Shown here: piece by piece, positions 5,242 through 6,888 of the stretch | Numbering within the stretch: position 1 is the stretch's first letter | How the letters are laid out: each line of letters opens with the position of its first letter | Assembly (NCBI GenBank): GCA_017861495.1 | Contig: JAGFXW010000133.1 | Location: 1-6,888, forward strand | Direction of reading: 5' to 3' | From: Bacillota bacterium | GTDB taxonomy: Bacteria; Bacillota_C; Negativicutes; CTSoil-072 | Length of the DNA stretch: 6,888 nucleotides | Notes under the pieces: generated by a model | Told to the model about the DNA's origin: nothing | Database searches by the model: none | The model's input: only the letters and a program-made list of their open reading frames with translations | Translations under genes and position numbers: made by a program

Positions 5242-5288
5242 ATCAATATAAGTTGTTAATTAATAATAATTATCTGGAGGTACTATTC

Positions 5289-5834
5289 ATGAAAAAATTT
5301 GTTTGTGCAATTTGCGGTTATACCCATGTAGGAGATACAGCGCCTGAGTTTTGTCCTCAATGTAAAGCTCCGGCTGCCAAATTCATCGAGAAATCTGATC
5401 TCGCCATGAATTGGGCCGACGAACATAGAATCGGAGTCGCTGCCGGCGTTGATGCCGAAATTATCGAAGGCTTGAAAATGAATTACCTGGGCGAGTGCAC
5501 GGAAGTCGGCATGTACCTGGCAATGAGCCGCCAAGCCGATCGCGAAGGCTTCCCGGAAGTTGCCGAAGCTTACAAGCGCATTGCCTTTGAAGAGGCCGAG
5601 CATGCCGCCAAGTTTGCCGAATTACTGGGTGAAGTGGTTACTCCTTCCACGAAAACGAACCTGGAATTGCGGGTAGACGCCGAGTATGGCGCTTGCGAAG
5701 GCAAACTGGAACTGGCGAAAAAAGCCAAGCAGCTTGGACTCGATGCCATCCACGATACCGTACATGAAATGTGCAAAGACGAAGCCCGTCACGGAGCAGC
5801 TTTCAAAGGTTTATTGACCAGACACTTCAAATAA
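5289..5834 (+). CDS. rbr: Reverse rubrerythrin (NADH-linked peroxidase type)
   Basis: A 181-residue cytoplasmic non-haem iron protein. The rubredoxin-like domain comes first, with Cys6-x2-Cys9 and Cys22-x2-Cys25, followed by a ferritin-like four-helix domain (about 45-181). Diiron ligand motifs are visible: GECTE (68-72), E102-x2-H105, E137, and E165-x2-H168. This order is the reverse of classical rubrerythrin and matches the clostridial 'reverse rubrerythrins', which reduce hydrogen peroxide and help detoxify oxygen using electrons from NADH via partner proteins. No partner rubredoxin or oxidoreductase gene is adjacent. ATG at 5289 follows TGGAGGT with 7 nt spacing; a longer frame from TTG at 5253 has no ribosome binding site. 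It is a single-gene unit with its own strong promoter and terminator, as expected for a stress-inducible gene. Confidence 0.95.
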   Translation: MKKFVCAICGYTHVGDTAPEFCPQCKAPAAKFIEKSDLAMNWADEHRIGVAAGVDAEIIEGLKMNYLGECTEVGMYLAMSRQADREGFPEVAEAYKRIAFEEAEHAAKFAELLGEVVTPSTKTNLELRVDAEYGACEGKLELAKKAKQLGLDAIHDTVHEMCKDEARHGAAFKGLLTRHFK

Positions 5835-5845
5835 TCCTCCATACT

Positions 5846-5884
5846 AATTCCCGGCAGTTTGAATTGCTGCCGGGAATTTTTTCG
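5846..5884 (+). terminator. Rho-independent terminator of the rubrerythrin gene
   Basis: A perfect 12-bp stem, AATTCCCGGCAG (5846-5857) with CTGCCGGGAATT (5867-5878), a 9-nt loop, and a run of six T. The GC-rich centre and T-run make this a textbook terminator 11 bp after the stop codon. Confidence 0.93.
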
Positions 5885-5972
5885 GTAAAAATACCCTCAA
5901 TGCCAAAAGGAAAATGACTATAAAGGCAGAATAGAATAGTAAAGTTTGTTATTCAGCAATCGAGAAAAAACC

Positions 5973-5992
5973 GGGACAAAGAACCTGTCTCC
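5973..5992. repeat. Short inverted repeat, possible dispersed repeat fragment
   Basis: GGGACA (5973-5978) and TGTCTC (5986-5991) pair over six positions (one G-U) around AAGAACC. The phrase GGGACAAAGAACCTGTCTCC resembles short repeats I associate with many Firmicute and other anaerobe genomes, but only this one copy is in the window. Confidence 0.3.
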
Positions 5993-6069
5993 TTCTCCCA
6001 CAGAAAAACCAACAAAAAAGCCGAATAAACGAATGCAGAATATCATATTCTAAGGAGGTTATCTACCCT

Positions 6070-6276
6070 ATGCACATCGCTGAACAAGCCGCTCATATGA
6101 CAGCCCGCACTCAAATCGTCAAAGCAGACTATCCTACCGATTGCATTTTTCAAGTCTTTGTAAAAGGCCGCTTACAAGATAAAGCTACTTACACCATCAC
6201 GGAAGATGCCGTGGATTTCGGCTTCGACTGTCTGGTTCCCGGCGATTTTGTCCAAATCTTCTATTTCATTCCTTGA
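6070..6276 (+). CDS. Small hypothetical protein, 68 aa
   Basis: I do not recognise a family. Support for a real gene is the near-ideal Shine-Dalgarno TAAGGAGGTTAT (6051-6062) ahead of ATG 6070, with 11 nt from the last G of GGAGG (slightly long), and a strong terminator 40 bp after the stop. The protein has a polar N-terminus (1-24) and a region (25-68) that alternates hydrophobic and polar residues: IFQVFVKGRL, then YTITEDAVDFGF, then GDFVQIFYF, predicting three or more beta strands. The pattern 'VFVNGxLQ...YTI...VxF...GDxVxIxYF' resembles small beta modules of phage tail and surface proteins, but this is only a resemblance. No signal peptide or membrane segment. It has two Cys-poor strands and one Cys at residue 25, with another at 54. 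It is an isolated gene. Confidence 0.7.
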   Translation: MHIAEQAAHMTARTQIVKADYPTDCIFQVFVKGRLQDKATYTITEDAVDFGFDCLVPGDFVQIFYFIP

Positions 6277-6307
6277 TTGCTGCGTTTTACCAGCTCGCCA
6301 CTCAACT

Positions 6308-6355
6308 AAAAAAAGCTCCTCGATTATCGCCAGGCGATAATCGAGGAGCTTTTTT
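6308..6355. terminator. Bidirectional terminator between convergent genes
   Basis: Seven A, then a perfect 16-bp stem (6315-6330 with 6334-6349, GCTCCTCG... against ...CGAGGAGC) with a 3-nt CAG loop, then six T. With A- and T-runs on the two sides it can terminate both the 68-aa gene (plus) and the outer-membrane protein gene (minus), whose stop codons lie 32 and 34 bp away. Confidence 0.93.
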
Positions 6356-6388
6356 ACTCTTTGTTTACTCTTAAAATTACTAAGGCGG

Positions 6389-6888
6389 TTAAAATTTATA
6401 CGCGACGATTAACTGTCCGAAGTCGCCATGCAAACGATTTTGATGTTCCACGTCAAATAACCACTTGGCAATAACGGATAAATTGCCTTTCTTGGAAGGC
6501 GGCGTCCACAAAACAGCCGGTCCTATACCAAAAGCTTCGCCCTGGAAGCTGCCCAGTTTTGCACCGCTGCCTGAGTCGCCGGTTATTTGTTTATAATAGT
6601 ATCCTTGCAAGCCGACTGCATAATGTTGTTTAAAGTAGTGGTGATTCAATGCAAATTCTATATGGAACTCATTGCCCGACTTATAATCGCTGTCTTCGTT
6701 CCTTGTGTTGAACAGGATTCCAGGCGCGATCGACCACTCTATCCCGCTTTTCATATCCACATGAGTTACAGCAAAGGTGGTGTCAAACCCCCAATAATTT
6801 CTGCCGACATTTGACAAATTCATCCGATCATAAGCACCGGTAGGAGCATAGATCGTTTCTGCAATTTTATAATGATAGTCGCCATTTT
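6389..6888 (-). CDS. Outer-membrane beta-barrel protein, phenol-degradation MetA-like, C-terminal part
   Basis: The last 165 residues of a protein whose start lies beyond the right edge. The frame is open through 6888, so the internal ATG at 6823 is not the start. Seen: 'KIAETIYAPTGAYDRMNLSN', then GRNYWGFDTTFAVTH, IEWSIAPGILFNTRNEDSDYKSG, a paired-strand section HYAVGLQGYYYKQITGD, FGIGPAVLW, and a C-terminus LIVAYKF. Alternating aromatic and hydrophobic strands with short turns are typical of beta-barrels, and the terminal Phe is the usual outer-membrane insertion signal. The pattern fits the 'MetA pathway of phenol degradation' family (PF13557/COG4313), thought to be channel or transport proteins. 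Its presence implies a two-membrane cell. The signal peptide is out of view. Confidence 0.85.
   Translation of the reverse strand, partial: NGDYHYKIAETIYAPTGAYDRMNLSNVGRNYWGFDTTFAVTHVDMKSGIEWSIAPGILFNTRNEDSDYKSGNEFHIEFALNHHYFKQHYAVGLQGYYYKQITGDSGSGAKLGSFQGEAFGIGPAVLWTPPSKKGNLSVIAKWLFDVEHQNRLHGDFGQLIVAYKF

Overview
The window (about 50% GC by eye) looks like a chromosomal segment from an anaerobic Firmicute that has an outer membrane, most likely a member of the Negativicutes (Sporomusa/Pelosinus-like). Three things point there. Strong AGGAGG-type ribosome binding sites and TATAAT-type promoters are of Firmicute style. A reverse rubrerythrin and a CoA-transferase/enoyl-CoA pair are typical of anaerobes. 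At the right edge there is an outer-membrane beta-barrel protein ending in Phe. The lineage is inferred, because no rRNA or marker gene is present.

Left part, minus strand (1-1323): a two-gene acyl-CoA operon, a PaaG-like enoyl-CoA hydratase/isomerase followed 43 bp later by the start of an acetyl-CoA hydrolase/transferase-family CoA-transferase that runs off the window. A promoter near 1294-1323 and a terminator-like hairpin at 1155-1201 lie far upstream, so this leader is either an attenuator or a separate small RNA of about 125 nt.

Centre, plus strand (1429-5184): an EamA/DMT-family transporter, a DUF1015 protein and an RluA-family pseudouridine synthase, each preceded by unusual DNA. The transporter has a short leader whose RNA can form either a 9-bp hairpin or a very strong terminator that shares the same bases, a classic attenuator or riboswitch layout with no class I recognise. 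The DUF1015 and pseudouridine synthase genes each have, 3-4 nt before the ribosome binding site, one copy of a 109-121 bp structured repeat. The repeat's terminal stem changes by compensatory substitutions between the two copies.

Right part (5185-6888): a reverse rubrerythrin with its own extended -10 promoter and a perfect 12-bp terminator, for peroxide detoxification. It is followed by a 68-aa orphan gene with a near-ideal Shine-Dalgarno sequence. A 16-bp bidirectional terminator separates that gene from the convergent, incomplete outer-membrane protein gene on the minus strand.

The genes do not form one pathway. They are mostly single-gene units with their own signals, and the least explained content lies in the leaders and intergenic repeats rather than in the proteins.
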